Source: Sphingobacteriaceae bacterium DW12 (lineage in GTDB: Bacteria > Bacteroidota > Bacteroidia > Sphingobacteriales > Sphingobacteriaceae). From it: a stretch of 64,000 nt of DNA. The position numbers and the translations under genes were made by a program. The notes under the pieces were generated by a model. The model had not been told where the DNA came from. It worked only from the letters and a program-made list of their open reading frames with translations, and ran no database searches. Where the stretch lies: NCBI GenBank assembly GCA_000783305.1, contig JROE01000008.1, positions 124,001 to 188,000 of the forward strand, written 5' to 3'. Numbering within the stretch: position 1 is the first letter of the stretch; each line of letters begins with the position of its first letter. Below are positions 1-8,384 of the stretch, in pieces.

Positions 1-1048
1 CTCCTATACCTTGGGTAATGGTATTGTCAACACTGCCGCACTCAACGATATGTCGAATCCCGATATTACATGGGAGTCTACGGAAGAAAAGAATCTCGGT
101 ATCGATCTCACACTATTCAAACGGTGGACTTTTACCGCCGATCTATACAACCGAAAAACAAGTGATATCCTCCTTTTGCTCGATATTCCACTGATCATCG
201 GGTTAAATAAACCTTATCAGAATGCTGGTGTCGTTGAAAATAAAGGTTGGGAAATGTCCCTAGGCTATAAGAATAATCCTGGAGAAGCTTTTCGATATAA
301 TTTTACCTTCAATCTTTCTGATGTCAGGAACAAGGTGTTGAACATGCGCGGTGTCAATCAAACAGGCCTTACTGTTAATCGGGAAGGGTATCCTATCAAT
401 TCTATCTTTGGCTATGTCTCAGAAGGCTATTTCCAAAGTGCAGATGAAGTCAAGGCCCATGCTACTCAGTTTGGCACATTAGCTCCAGGAGATTTGAAAT
501 ACAAAGATCAAAATGGCGATAACGTTATTAACGAATCTGATAAAATTATCATTGGTAGTACTATTCCGAGGTATACCTATTCGCTCAACTCTAATTTGAG
601 TTTAAAAGGAATTGACCTTAGCTTCTTGTTGCAAGGAGTCGGAAAGGCCGATGGGTATTTGTATGGTGCCGGTATACAGCCGTTTACTACCACTGGTGCT
701 ATCGGAGGTACTATACGAGAGGACAACAAGAATCGGTGGACACCAGAGAATACCAATGCTACATACCCACGTTTGGCTTTCGGACAGAATAATAATCAGC
801 AGGCCTCTCAATTTTGGATGAAAGATGCATCTTACCTGCGATTGAAAAATTTGCAGCTTGGTTATACCTTCAATGCAGAAAGTTTGAAGACAATAGGTGT
901 CAGCAGGCTCCGTGTATTTGTCAACGGATCCAACTTGTTCAGTATTGACAAATTTTGGGAGGGGTACGATGTAGAAGCACCAATCGGCTATGGCAATTTT
1001 TATCCGCAGGTCAAGGTGTATTCCTTTGGTTTAGATGTTACTTTATAA
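1..1048 (+). CDS. SusC-like TonB-dependent receptor, C-terminal part (5' end outside window)
   Basis: The window opens inside this gene. The open frame runs from base 2 with no start of its own and encodes the last ~348 residues of a SusC/RagA outer-membrane beta-barrel that imports a ligand with TonB energy. Alternating aromatic barrel strands are visible, as is the LAPGDLKYKDQNGDNVI segment typical of SusC C-terminal halves, and the protein ends in an amphipathic strand (VKVYSFGLDVTL) as expected for BAM-dependent insertion. The partner SusD starts 11 bases after the stop. The substrate cannot be read from this fragment. The family assignment is firm; the plug and any STN domain lie upstream and are not visible. 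Confidence 0.93.
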   Translation, partial: SYTLGNGIVNTAALNDMSNPDITWESTEEKNLGIDLTLFKRWTFTADLYNRKTSDILLLLDIPLIIGLNKPYQNAGVVENKGWEMSLGYKNNPGEAFRYNFTFNLSDVRNKVLNMRGVNQTGLTVNREGYPINSIFGYVSEGYFQSADEVKAHATQFGTLAPGDLKYKDQNGDNVINESDKIIIGSTIPRYTYSLNSNLSLKGIDLSFLLQGVGKADGYLYGAGIQPFTTTGAIGGTIREDNKNRWTPENTNATYPRLAFGQNNNQQASQFWMKDASYLRLKNLQLGYTFNAESLKTIGVSRLRVFVNGSNLFSIDKFWEGYDVEAPIGYGNFYPQVKVYSFGLDVTL

Positions 1049-1059
1049 TTTGTGAATTC

Positions 1060-2751
1060 ATGAAAAATATATATAAATACGCTTTCAGTATAGTATTCGT
1101 CGGAATATTGTTTTTAACGGGAGCATGTGATAAATACTTGGATCGCTCACCATTAGATGGTCCTTCGGATGAAAGTTATTTTGCTAATGAAGAGGAATTG
1201 ACATTGGTTGTCAATGGCTTGTATAGTGCTTTGGTCATTCATCCAACAGATGATATGCCCATTAACTTGACACTTGATGATGCTACTGATATTGGTTGGG
1301 ACCGCAATACCTCCGATTTGCAAGCTATAGGCCGCGGAGATTTCGATAGCAATAATGGATATGTTCGAAATATCTGGACCAATTCGTACAAAGTGATTGG
1401 TAAATGTAACTTCATTTTAGACAATATCGGCAAGCTGGACGGTAAGATGGATGCGGCTTTGCAAAAAAGATACAAAGCCGAAACGCAATTCGTTCGTGCA
1501 TACGTCTATCAGTATCTAATCGATTACTTTGGAGGAGTTCCGTTGGTCACAAGTCGTGTAAGTCTAGCCGATGCTAATATTCCCAAAACTCCAAAAGCAG
1601 AAATTGCTTCTTTTATCTTAAAAGAGCTAGAGGATGCAGCAACCAACTTACCTTTGAGCTACGGCAAAAATGATATTGGTAGGGCCACCAAGGGAGCTGC
1701 TCTGGCTATAAGAGCTAGGACGGCTCTTAATAATGAACTTTGGGAGCAGGCTGCTACATCGGCAAAAGCAGTGATGAATCTCAAGATTTATAGTTTACAT
1801 CCTGATTTTGGGGAACTGTTTACCTACGATGGTGAGAGCTCTAGCGAGGTGATTTATGCTTTTCAATACTTGCGGTTGCAAAAGACAAAGACGCATTCTG
1901 CTACAAGAGCATTCTTGTCGCGAAATGCACAAGGTACATCTAATAAGATACCATCCCAATCAATTGTTGATGTCTATGCTTGTACAGATGGCCTGGCTAT
2001 TGATAAGTCACCAGATTATGATCCCAAGAAGCCCTTTGCCAATCGTGACCCGAGGTTGGGCTATACCATTGCGATTCCCGGATCCATATTCTTTGGATTC
2101 CAGTTTGAAACACATAAGGATAGTCTGCTCTGCTGGAATTACAATTACAACACTTCGACTCCGATTCGTATCAAAAATGATGAGGCGATTAATGCTTATG
2201 CGTCTTTTTCAGGTTATTGTTGGAAGAAATATGTCGACATGAAGGACAAGGAATTTACGACAACCTCTGAGTTGAACATTATCCAAAGCCGCTATGCCGA
2301 AGTGTTATTGATTTATGCCGAAGCAAAGATTGAATCCAATTCCATAGATCAAAGTGTTTATGATGCAATCAATGCGATTAGACAACGTCCTACGGTTGAT
2401 ATGCCTGCGATTGTGGGCGGTCAGTCACAAGTGCAGCTTCGTGAGATTGTGCGTAAGGAAAGGCTTTATGAATTGGCCAACGAAGGTTTTAGGATGGTAG
2501 ATCTGAGACGTTGGAAATTGGCAGATAGGGCAATGAATTCGACTTTGTACGGACGGATTCCCAAGGGATTGCTTGCCAATGCACCCACTATCGACCAAGA
2601 TGGGTTGGTGAGTTATCAGCAAGTCGCTAATCAGAAAGATATGCGTGTCATAGAGATTCGTAAATTCGACTCAAGCAAAAATTATTTATGGCCTATTCCT
2701 AATATCGAAATCGTAACCAATAAAAATCTGGAGCAAAATCCTGGATATTAA
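1060..2751 (+). CDS. SusD/RagB-family outer-membrane nutrient-binding lipoprotein
   Basis: This is a surface lipoprotein that lids the SusC barrel and binds the ligand. The chosen ATG at 1060 gives 563 residues and starts directly with a lipoprotein signal peptide whose lipobox is LTGAC (Cys23). A longer in-frame start at 955 would lie inside the SusC gene and add a non-signal leader, so I rejected it. SusD hallmarks include the early YFANEEELTLVVNGLYSAL helix, the TPR-like region with AETQFVRAYVYQYLIDYFGG, the RYAEVLLIYAEAK helix, the RKERLYELANEGFRMVDLRRW block and the ending IVTNKNLEQNPGY. It forms an operon with SusC upstream and the FAD oxidoreductases downstream (17-base gap). Confidence 0.96.
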   Translation: MKNIYKYAFSIVFVGILFLTGACDKYLDRSPLDGPSDESYFANEEELTLVVNGLYSALVIHPTDDMPINLTLDDATDIGWDRNTSDLQAIGRGDFDSNNGYVRNIWTNSYKVIGKCNFILDNIGKLDGKMDAALQKRYKAETQFVRAYVYQYLIDYFGGVPLVTSRVSLADANIPKTPKAEIASFILKELEDAATNLPLSYGKNDIGRATKGAALAIRARTALNNELWEQAATSAKAVMNLKIYSLHPDFGELFTYDGESSSEVIYAFQYLRLQKTKTHSATRAFLSRNAQGTSNKIPSQSIVDVYACTDGLAIDKSPDYDPKKPFANRDPRLGYTIAIPGSIFFGFQFETHKDSLLCWNYNYNTSTPIRIKNDEAINAYASFSGYCWKKYVDMKDKEFTTTSELNIIQSRYAEVLLIYAEAKIESNSIDQSVYDAINAIRQRPTVDMPAIVGGQSQVQLREIVRKERLYELANEGFRMVDLRRWKLADRAMNSTLYGRIPKGLLANAPTIDQDGLVSYQQVANQKDMRVIEIRKFDSSKNYLWPIPNIEIVTNKNLEQNPGY

Positions 2752-2768
2752 ATCTCTAAAAATATAAA

Positions 2769-4772
2769 ATGATGATGAACAAGTTTTTAATGATTATAGC
2801 TGCATGGGTTACTATCCTTCAGATGTCCCATGGGCAGACGGTGAAACAAGTGGACTTGTGTATTTATGGAGCTACTTCTGCTGGCGTTGTCGCCGCATAT
2901 ACAGCTTCGCATGCTGGAAAATCGGTACTGCTTATAGATCCTGGAACAAGAGTGGGAGGGCTCAGCTCAGGTGGTTTAGGCCAAACAGATATCGGTAACA
3001 AGTATGTCGTTACCGGGGTAGCGTTGGATTTTTACCGAAAAATAGGCAGACACTACAACGGTTTTGAGCAATGGATATTTGAACCAAAAGTGGCCGAAAC
3101 CATTTTCAAAAATTATCTGTCCAATTCAACTACCGAGCAAATGCTAGGACATCGATTGGTGGACGTGAAGACTGACAATCGATTGATTAAATCAATTTCC
3201 GTGACAGCTAGCGAAAGTAATGGTGACAAGCATATTGTTGTTAGTGCCAAGATGTTTATGGATTGTACTTATGAGGGTGACTTGTTGGCCCAGGCAGGAG
3301 TCTCGTATCATGTCGGACGAGAGGCAAATAATACATATGGTGAGACTATAAATGGAGTACAGTTGTTAGATGGACATCAGTTTCCGGATGGAGTAGATCC
3401 ATATAAAGTCAAAGGAAATCCCGCAAGCGGTCTCGTTTGGGGAGTCAACGACCAACCTATAAAAGATAATGGCACAGGTGACAATAAAGTCCAAGCCTAC
3501 AATTATAGAATTACCTTGACGAACGTTCCCCAAAATAGGATAACTATTACACAACCGGATAATTATGACCCGTCTAAGTACGAGCTCCTAAAAAGACAAA
3601 AAGAAATTCAACCCTGGAAAAGCATTCAAGATGCATTTATCTGGAGTTTAATGCCCAATGGTAAGACCGATATCAACAATAGAAATGGATTTTCAACGGA
3701 TATGATTGGTATGAACTGGGAGTATCCTGAAGCAGATTATTTCAAAAGAAAAGAGATTATCAAAGCTCACGAAGAGTATACCAAAGGGTTGTTATATTTT
3801 GTAGCCAATGACCCTTCGGTACCTACAACTATTCAGAACGAATTCAAAAAATGGGGCTATCCCAAGGATGAATATGTAGATTATGAGCATTGGTCTCCTC
3901 AATTATATATTCGTGAGGCACGTAGAATGATTGGTGACGTTGTCATGACGCAGCAGCACTGTCAGGGACATGAGACGGTAAACGACGGTATCGGCTTTGC
4001 GGCCTATACTATGGATTCGCACAACTGTGATCGAGTAGTTGTGAATGGAATGGTCAAAAATGAGGGCAATGTCGAGGTCGGAGGCTTTTCACCTTTCCCA
4101 ATCTCCTATAAAGCGATTGTACCTAAAAAGGAAGAGGTCAACAATCTTTTGGTGCCCGTCTGCCTGTCTGCAAGTCACATTGCATTCGGATCTATCAGGA
4201 TGGAACCCGTATTCATGGTATTGGCGCAATCAGCAGCTGTTGCTGCATGCCAGGCCATCGACCAGAACCTATCTGTACAGGATGTCGATGTTGAGCGAAT
4301 CCGTCAAGTATTACAAAATAACCCGAAAGCCGACGGTCGTCAAGCCGATTACATTATTCAAGTTGATAACTCCAATCAGATAGCATTACGGGGCGATTGG
4401 ATTAAATCTCCCAGGAAGGGATATGGTATGAGCTATCAGGAGGTGAAAGATGATCCATCCGCTACTGCCCGCTTTTCGCCGGGAAAGGATTTTATCGCTG
4501 GTAAATATAAGTTGTATAGCTATTTCCCTAAGACAGCTGAAAGTGCCGCGTCTGGTATATTTACAGTATTTACAGGTAGCGAAATTGTTGGGGAAAATGT
4601 TAACTTTAAGGATGTCAATATTGAAGGACAGACCACCAGTACATGGGTAAAAGTGGGGGAGTATACTTTTGAGAGCGGAGCGAAGAATCCATATGTAGAG
4701 ATTCGTTCTAACGCTCCAGGTGTATTGGCTGCAAATGCATTGATCTGGATACCAATTTCTGACCAAAACTAA
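2769..4772 (+). CDS. Secreted FAD-dependent oxidoreductase with C-terminal golvesin/xanthan-lyase-like beta domain
   Basis: This 667-residue protein has a Sec-type signal peptide (about 1-22, ending in SHGQT) and then a Rossmann FAD-binding start, VDLCIYGATSAGVVAA, followed by RVGGLSSGGLGQTD. These features place it in the FAD_oxidored (PF12831-like) family. A second conserved block, YIREARRMIGD, and the late SHIAFGSIRMEPVFMVLAQS segment complete the flavoprotein fold to about residue 520. Residues ~527-667 form a separate beta-rich domain (GDWIKSP, then YFPKTAESAASGIFTV) resembling the golvesin C-terminal-like domain seen after such oxidoreductases. The substrate is unknown. The gene is in an operon with SusCD, so the substrate is probably what the pair imports. 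The next gene is a paralogue lacking the C-terminal domain. Confidence 0.88.
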   Translation: MMMNKFLMIIAAWVTILQMSHGQTVKQVDLCIYGATSAGVVAAYTASHAGKSVLLIDPGTRVGGLSSGGLGQTDIGNKYVVTGVALDFYRKIGRHYNGFEQWIFEPKVAETIFKNYLSNSTTEQMLGHRLVDVKTDNRLIKSISVTASESNGDKHIVVSAKMFMDCTYEGDLLAQAGVSYHVGREANNTYGETINGVQLLDGHQFPDGVDPYKVKGNPASGLVWGVNDQPIKDNGTGDNKVQAYNYRITLTNVPQNRITITQPDNYDPSKYELLKRQKEIQPWKSIQDAFIWSLMPNGKTDINNRNGFSTDMIGMNWEYPEADYFKRKEIIKAHEEYTKGLLYFVANDPSVPTTIQNEFKKWGYPKDEYVDYEHWSPQLYIREARRMIGDVVMTQQHCQGHETVNDGIGFAAYTMDSHNCDRVVVNGMVKNEGNVEVGGFSPFPISYKAIVPKKEEVNNLLVPVCLSASHIAFGSIRMEPVFMVLAQSAAVAACQAIDQNLSVQDVDVERIRQVLQNNPKADGRQADYIIQVDNSNQIALRGDWIKSPRKGYGMSYQEVKDDPSATARFSPGKDFIAGKYKLYSYFPKTAESAASGIFTVFTGSEIVGENVNFKDVNIEGQTTSTWVKVGEYTFESGAKNPYVEIRSNAPGVLAANALIWIPISDQN

Positions 4773-4777
4773 TAATT

Positions 4778-6421
4778 ATGCGATATCTATGGTTTTTATT
4801 TCTTTTTTTGTTCGTTTTGAAACACGGTGCAGCACAGTCTAATACTAATACCGTAGATGTCTTGATTTACGGAGGAACTCCAGCGGCTCTAACTGCAGCC
4901 TTACAGGTCAAGCAAGCGGGTAAGTCTGTTATTGTTCTTTCACCTGATAAGCACTTGGGCGGTTTAAGTTCTGGAGGGCTGGGGTTTACAGATACAGGTA
5001 ATAAGACTGTAATAGGTGGTATGGCTAAGAGATTTTATCAAGATGTGTTTGATTATTATTCTCAGCAATCGAGTTGGAAATGGCAAACCCGAGAATCTTT
5101 CGGTAACAAGGGACAGGGTACAGTTGCTATGGATAGTGAACACCAGACTATGTGGGTTTTTGAGCCTCATGTCGCTGAGTATATTTTCGAATCATGGGTG
5201 AAGGATAATACGATAACCGTAATACGCGAGGCTTATTTGGATAGACGTACTAAGAGCATAAATATGCAAAATGGACAAATCAAATCTATTAAGACATTAG
5301 ACGGTACCACTTATAAAGCATTAATTTTTATCGATGCCACCTATGAAGGGGATCTCATGGCATTGGCAAAAGTAAGTTACGCAGTGGGACGGGAGTCGAA
5401 TCAACAGTACGGAGAAAAGTGGAATGGTGTGCAGACAGGTGTTTTTCAGCATCGTCATCACTTTGCGATTCCGATAAGTCCCTACAACATTGAGGGCAAT
5501 CCCAGAAGCGGATTGCTTTATGGCATCTCTAATCAAGTTCCAGGAACATATGGAAGTGCTGATCACAAATTACAGGCCTATTGTTTTCGCATGTGTTTGA
5601 GCAACAATGTCAACAACAAAGTCGATTTCCAAAAACCAGCTCGCTACAAGCCCGAAAATTATGAATTGCTCAAGCGTCTCTATCAGCATGGATGGGATGA
5701 GACGTTCCAAAAATTTGATTTGGTCCCCAATCATAAGACCGATGCTAATAATCACGGACCTTTTAGTACAGATTTCATTGGGATGAACTATAATTATCCA
5801 GAAGCTAGTTATAAAGAGCGAAAAGCTATAGTGCAGGCGCATAAGGACTATCAAATGGGGCTGTATTACTTCATGAGCAATGATACGTCCGTACCGCAGA
5901 CTGTTCGTGACAAAATGGCTACATGGGGTTTAGCAAAGGATGAGTTTGTGGACAATGGCAATTGGCCTTACCAATTGTATATTCGCGAGGCTAGACGCAT
6001 GATTGGACAGTATGTCACCATTGAACAGAATATCTTGGGAACTCGGTTTGTCTCCGACCCCATCGGTATGGGGTCTTACACTTTAGATTCACACAATGTC
6101 CAAAGGTATGTTACCGAAGATGGGACGGTGCAAAACGAAGGCGACATCGGAGTGCACGTTCCCAAGCCCTATGCTATTTCTCTCGGTTCCATATTGCCCC
6201 AAAAGGACGAATGTACGAATTTATTGGTCCCCGTGTGTGTATCTAGTTCGCATATTGCCTTTGGCTCCATTCGTATGGAACCTGTATTTATGGTCTTAGG
6301 ACAAAGTGCTGGATGGATAGCCGCCCTAGCGCTTGATGATGACGGAATTGTGCAAAATGTAGATTATGACCTGTTGAAAAAACATCTGTTGTCTTCTGGC
6401 CAGATTTTAGGAGAAAAATGA
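4778..6421 (+). CDS. Secreted FAD-dependent oxidoreductase, paralogue of the preceding gene
   Basis: This protein of 547 residues has a hydrophobic Sec signal peptide (1-~20, ending HGAAQS). The FAD-binding start is VDVLIYGGTPAALTAA, where the usual last glycine of the dinucleotide motif is replaced by alanine. HLGGLSSGGLGFTDTGNK, IREARRMIGQ and SSHIAFGSIRMEPVFMVLGQ align with the upstream gene, so the two arose by tandem duplication. This copy stops where the flavoprotein fold ends and lacks the ~140-residue C-terminal beta domain. An insertion around residues 90-120 (WKWQTRESFGNKGQG) is absent from the neighbour. The gap to the upstream stop is 5 bases, indicating one transcript. The reaction is not identifiable; oxidation of a sugar or polyol is a guess from context. 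Confidence 0.86.
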   Translation: MRYLWFLFLFLFVLKHGAAQSNTNTVDVLIYGGTPAALTAALQVKQAGKSVIVLSPDKHLGGLSSGGLGFTDTGNKTVIGGMAKRFYQDVFDYYSQQSSWKWQTRESFGNKGQGTVAMDSEHQTMWVFEPHVAEYIFESWVKDNTITVIREAYLDRRTKSINMQNGQIKSIKTLDGTTYKALIFIDATYEGDLMALAKVSYAVGRESNQQYGEKWNGVQTGVFQHRHHFAIPISPYNIEGNPRSGLLYGISNQVPGTYGSADHKLQAYCFRMCLSNNVNNKVDFQKPARYKPENYELLKRLYQHGWDETFQKFDLVPNHKTDANNHGPFSTDFIGMNYNYPEASYKERKAIVQAHKDYQMGLYYFMSNDTSVPQTVRDKMATWGLAKDEFVDNGNWPYQLYIREARRMIGQYVTIEQNILGTRFVSDPIGMGSYTLDSHNVQRYVTEDGTVQNEGDIGVHVPKPYAISLGSILPQKDECTNLLVPVCVSSSHIAFGSIRMEPVFMVLGQSAGWIAALALDDDGIVQNVDYDLLKKHLLSSGQILGEK

Positions 6422-6451
6422 TAACTTAAAATAATATTTCGGACTTGATTT

Positions 6452-8293
6452 ATGATGGACTTAGATAATATGAATGCGCTTACGTTAATTTTTGCATCGA
6501 TTCTAATCTTTGCTATCGCCTACCGTTTTTATGGTATTTTTATCGCTAAAAAGGTATTAAGGCTTAATGATGCAGTGATTACGCCTGCTATTGAATTTGC
6601 CGATGGACATGATTATGTCAAGACCGATCGAAAAGTCTTGTTTGGTCATCATTTTGCTGCGATTGCTGCTGCTGGCCCACTTGTGGGACCCGTATTGGCG
6701 GCTCAGTTTGGCTATCTCCCTGGTACTTTGTGGATTTTAATCGGATGCGTGTTGGGGGGAGGAGTACACGATATGGTCGTACTCTTCGCATCCGTGCGTC
6801 ACAAGGGCCAGAGTTTGGCTACCATTGCGTCTAAGGAGATAGGGCCGATAGTCGGCGGTATTGCTGGGGTGGCTGTCTTATTCATCCTCATTTTGACCTT
6901 AGCAGGGCTTTCGTTAGCTTGTATCAGTGCAATGCACGAAGCGCCTTGGTCTCTGTTTACCATTATCTTGACCATGCCCATTGCTATATTCATGGGGCTA
7001 TTGATGCGGTATCGCGATGGCTCTGTAACGTTAGCCAGTATATTGGGCGGAATATTATTGATTGTTGGTATTATCGCAGGCCATCGCTTGATGGAAATCC
7101 CGGTCATCCATAATTTATTTGATTGGGATGTCAAGACCATCTCCATTGCCATCGCTGTGTACGGTTTTTTTGCTTCAGTATTGCCTATTTGGTTGCTCTT
7201 GGTACCTCGTGATTACCTCTCTACTTATCTTAAGATTGGTACTATCTTAATGTTGGCCGTTGGTATTGTATTCGTGGCTCCTAGTATTCAGATGCCGGCA
7301 TTCACTAGTTTTGTCCATGGTGGTGGTCCTGTCATCGGTGGTCCTGTTCTTCCATTTATTTTTATCGTTATTGCTTGTGGAGCTATATCGGGCTTCCATG
7401 CTATTATTGCGACAGGTACTACACCAAAAATGTTAGGTACAGAGCGAGAGATTCTCTTTGTTGGTTACGGAGCTATGCTCGTGGAGGGTTTTGTGGCTTT
7501 AATGGCTATGATAGCTGCTTGTACCTTAATGCCTGGCGATTATTTTGCAATCAATACACCTACACAAGACTATGCGCAATTTTTGGCACGACACCCACAT
7601 TGGCATACCGTCGATTTGCCTCATTTTATCGAACGGATAGGAGTTGACTTACACGGACGTACCGGAGGTGCAGTGTCCTTAGCGGTAGGTATGGCGCATA
7701 TTTTTGATAAGGTGCCTTTTATGGATGATGTAATGGCCTATTGGTATAATTTTGCGATTATGTTTGAAGCTGTTTTCATCTTGACTGCCATCGATGCCGG
7801 TACTCGAGTAGGTCGTTTTTTTCTACAGGAAATGTTGGGTAGTGTAATCCCGGCCTTTAAGGATAAAGATTGGAAGCCCGGCATTTGGCTTTGCAGTGCT
7901 CTGTTTACCTTCTCTTGGGGTTATCTTGTTTTTACGGGCAGTGTTAGTAGTATTTGGCCTTTATTTGGCATTAGTAACCAATTGTTGGCTGCTTGTGGCC
8001 TTATTGTATGCACGACTATGTTGATTAGAATGAATAGAGGCAAATATGCACTATGTACAGCTATCCCTGGCGTCTTTATGGCGGGCATCACTTTTTGGGC
8101 CGGTTATCTACAAGTGATAGATATCTATATTCCCAAAGGCCAGATTTTATTGGCCTCCTTGGCTATACTGGCTATGTTTTTAATGATACTTGTATTTATT
8201 GGCACCTTTAGAAAATGGTATCTTTTATTTAAAGTAACAAATAAATTTGTTGATCGGAATGGAGAGGCGGTTAAGGTCTTGGTCGATCGATAG
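6452..8293 (+). CDS. cstA: Carbon starvation protein CstA-type inner-membrane transporter
   Basis: This is a 613-residue polytopic membrane protein of the CstA family, whose characterised members import pyruvate or peptides. Hallmarks are the conserved N-terminal block FADGHDYVKTDRKVLFGHHF followed by AAIAAAGPLVGPVLA and GGGVHDMVVLFASVRHKG, then FHAIIATGTTPKML in the middle and GISNQLLAA near the C-terminus. About 15 hydrophobic segments are present. The start at 6452 has close alternatives at 6455 and 6470. It follows the second FAD oxidoreductase by 30 bases in the same direction and ends just before a terminator, so it is probably the last gene of the SusCD-oxidoreductase operon. In that position it could import the oxidised product, but this is inference. 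Confidence 0.93.
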   Translation: MMDLDNMNALTLIFASILIFAIAYRFYGIFIAKKVLRLNDAVITPAIEFADGHDYVKTDRKVLFGHHFAAIAAAGPLVGPVLAAQFGYLPGTLWILIGCVLGGGVHDMVVLFASVRHKGQSLATIASKEIGPIVGGIAGVAVLFILILTLAGLSLACISAMHEAPWSLFTIILTMPIAIFMGLLMRYRDGSVTLASILGGILLIVGIIAGHRLMEIPVIHNLFDWDVKTISIAIAVYGFFASVLPIWLLLVPRDYLSTYLKIGTILMLAVGIVFVAPSIQMPAFTSFVHGGGPVIGGPVLPFIFIVIACGAISGFHAIIATGTTPKMLGTEREILFVGYGAMLVEGFVALMAMIAACTLMPGDYFAINTPTQDYAQFLARHPHWHTVDLPHFIERIGVDLHGRTGGAVSLAVGMAHIFDKVPFMDDVMAYWYNFAIMFEAVFILTAIDAGTRVGRFFLQEMLGSVIPAFKDKDWKPGIWLCSALFTFSWGYLVFTGSVSSIWPLFGISNQLLAACGLIVCTTMLIRMNRGKYALCTAIPGVFMAGITFWAGYLQVIDIYIPKGQILLASLAILAMFLMILVFIGTFRKWYLLFKVTNKFVDRNGEAVKVLVDR

Positions 8294-8340
8294 CAATTCT
8301 TTGAAGGCCATAAGATAAATCTATGAACGGCTAAAATGGT

Positions 8341-8367
8341 GACCAGCCCAATAGCTTTAGGCTGGTC
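8341..8367. terminator. Bidirectional rho-independent terminator between convergent genes
   Basis: A perfect 8-bp stem (GACCAGCC 8341-8348, GGCTGGTC 8360-8367) with an 11-base loop lies between the convergent cstA and phospholipase C genes. It is followed by ATTTTGC on the + strand and flanked by AAAAT on the other side, so it can act in both directions. Confidence 0.8.
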
Positions 8368-8384
8368 ATTTTGCAAGGATACGA

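Noticed and set aside
955..1059. Longer start for the SusD gene at 955
   Set aside because: It overlaps the end of SusC and buries the lipoprotein signal behind a random-looking leader; the ATG at 1060 gives a proper lipobox.
6799..7152. 117-codon frame on the minus strand inside cstA
   Set aside because: It is the antisense shadow of a strongly conserved transporter gene, as are the similar frames at 25109-25399, 26480-26941, 40827-41180 and 47863-48216.
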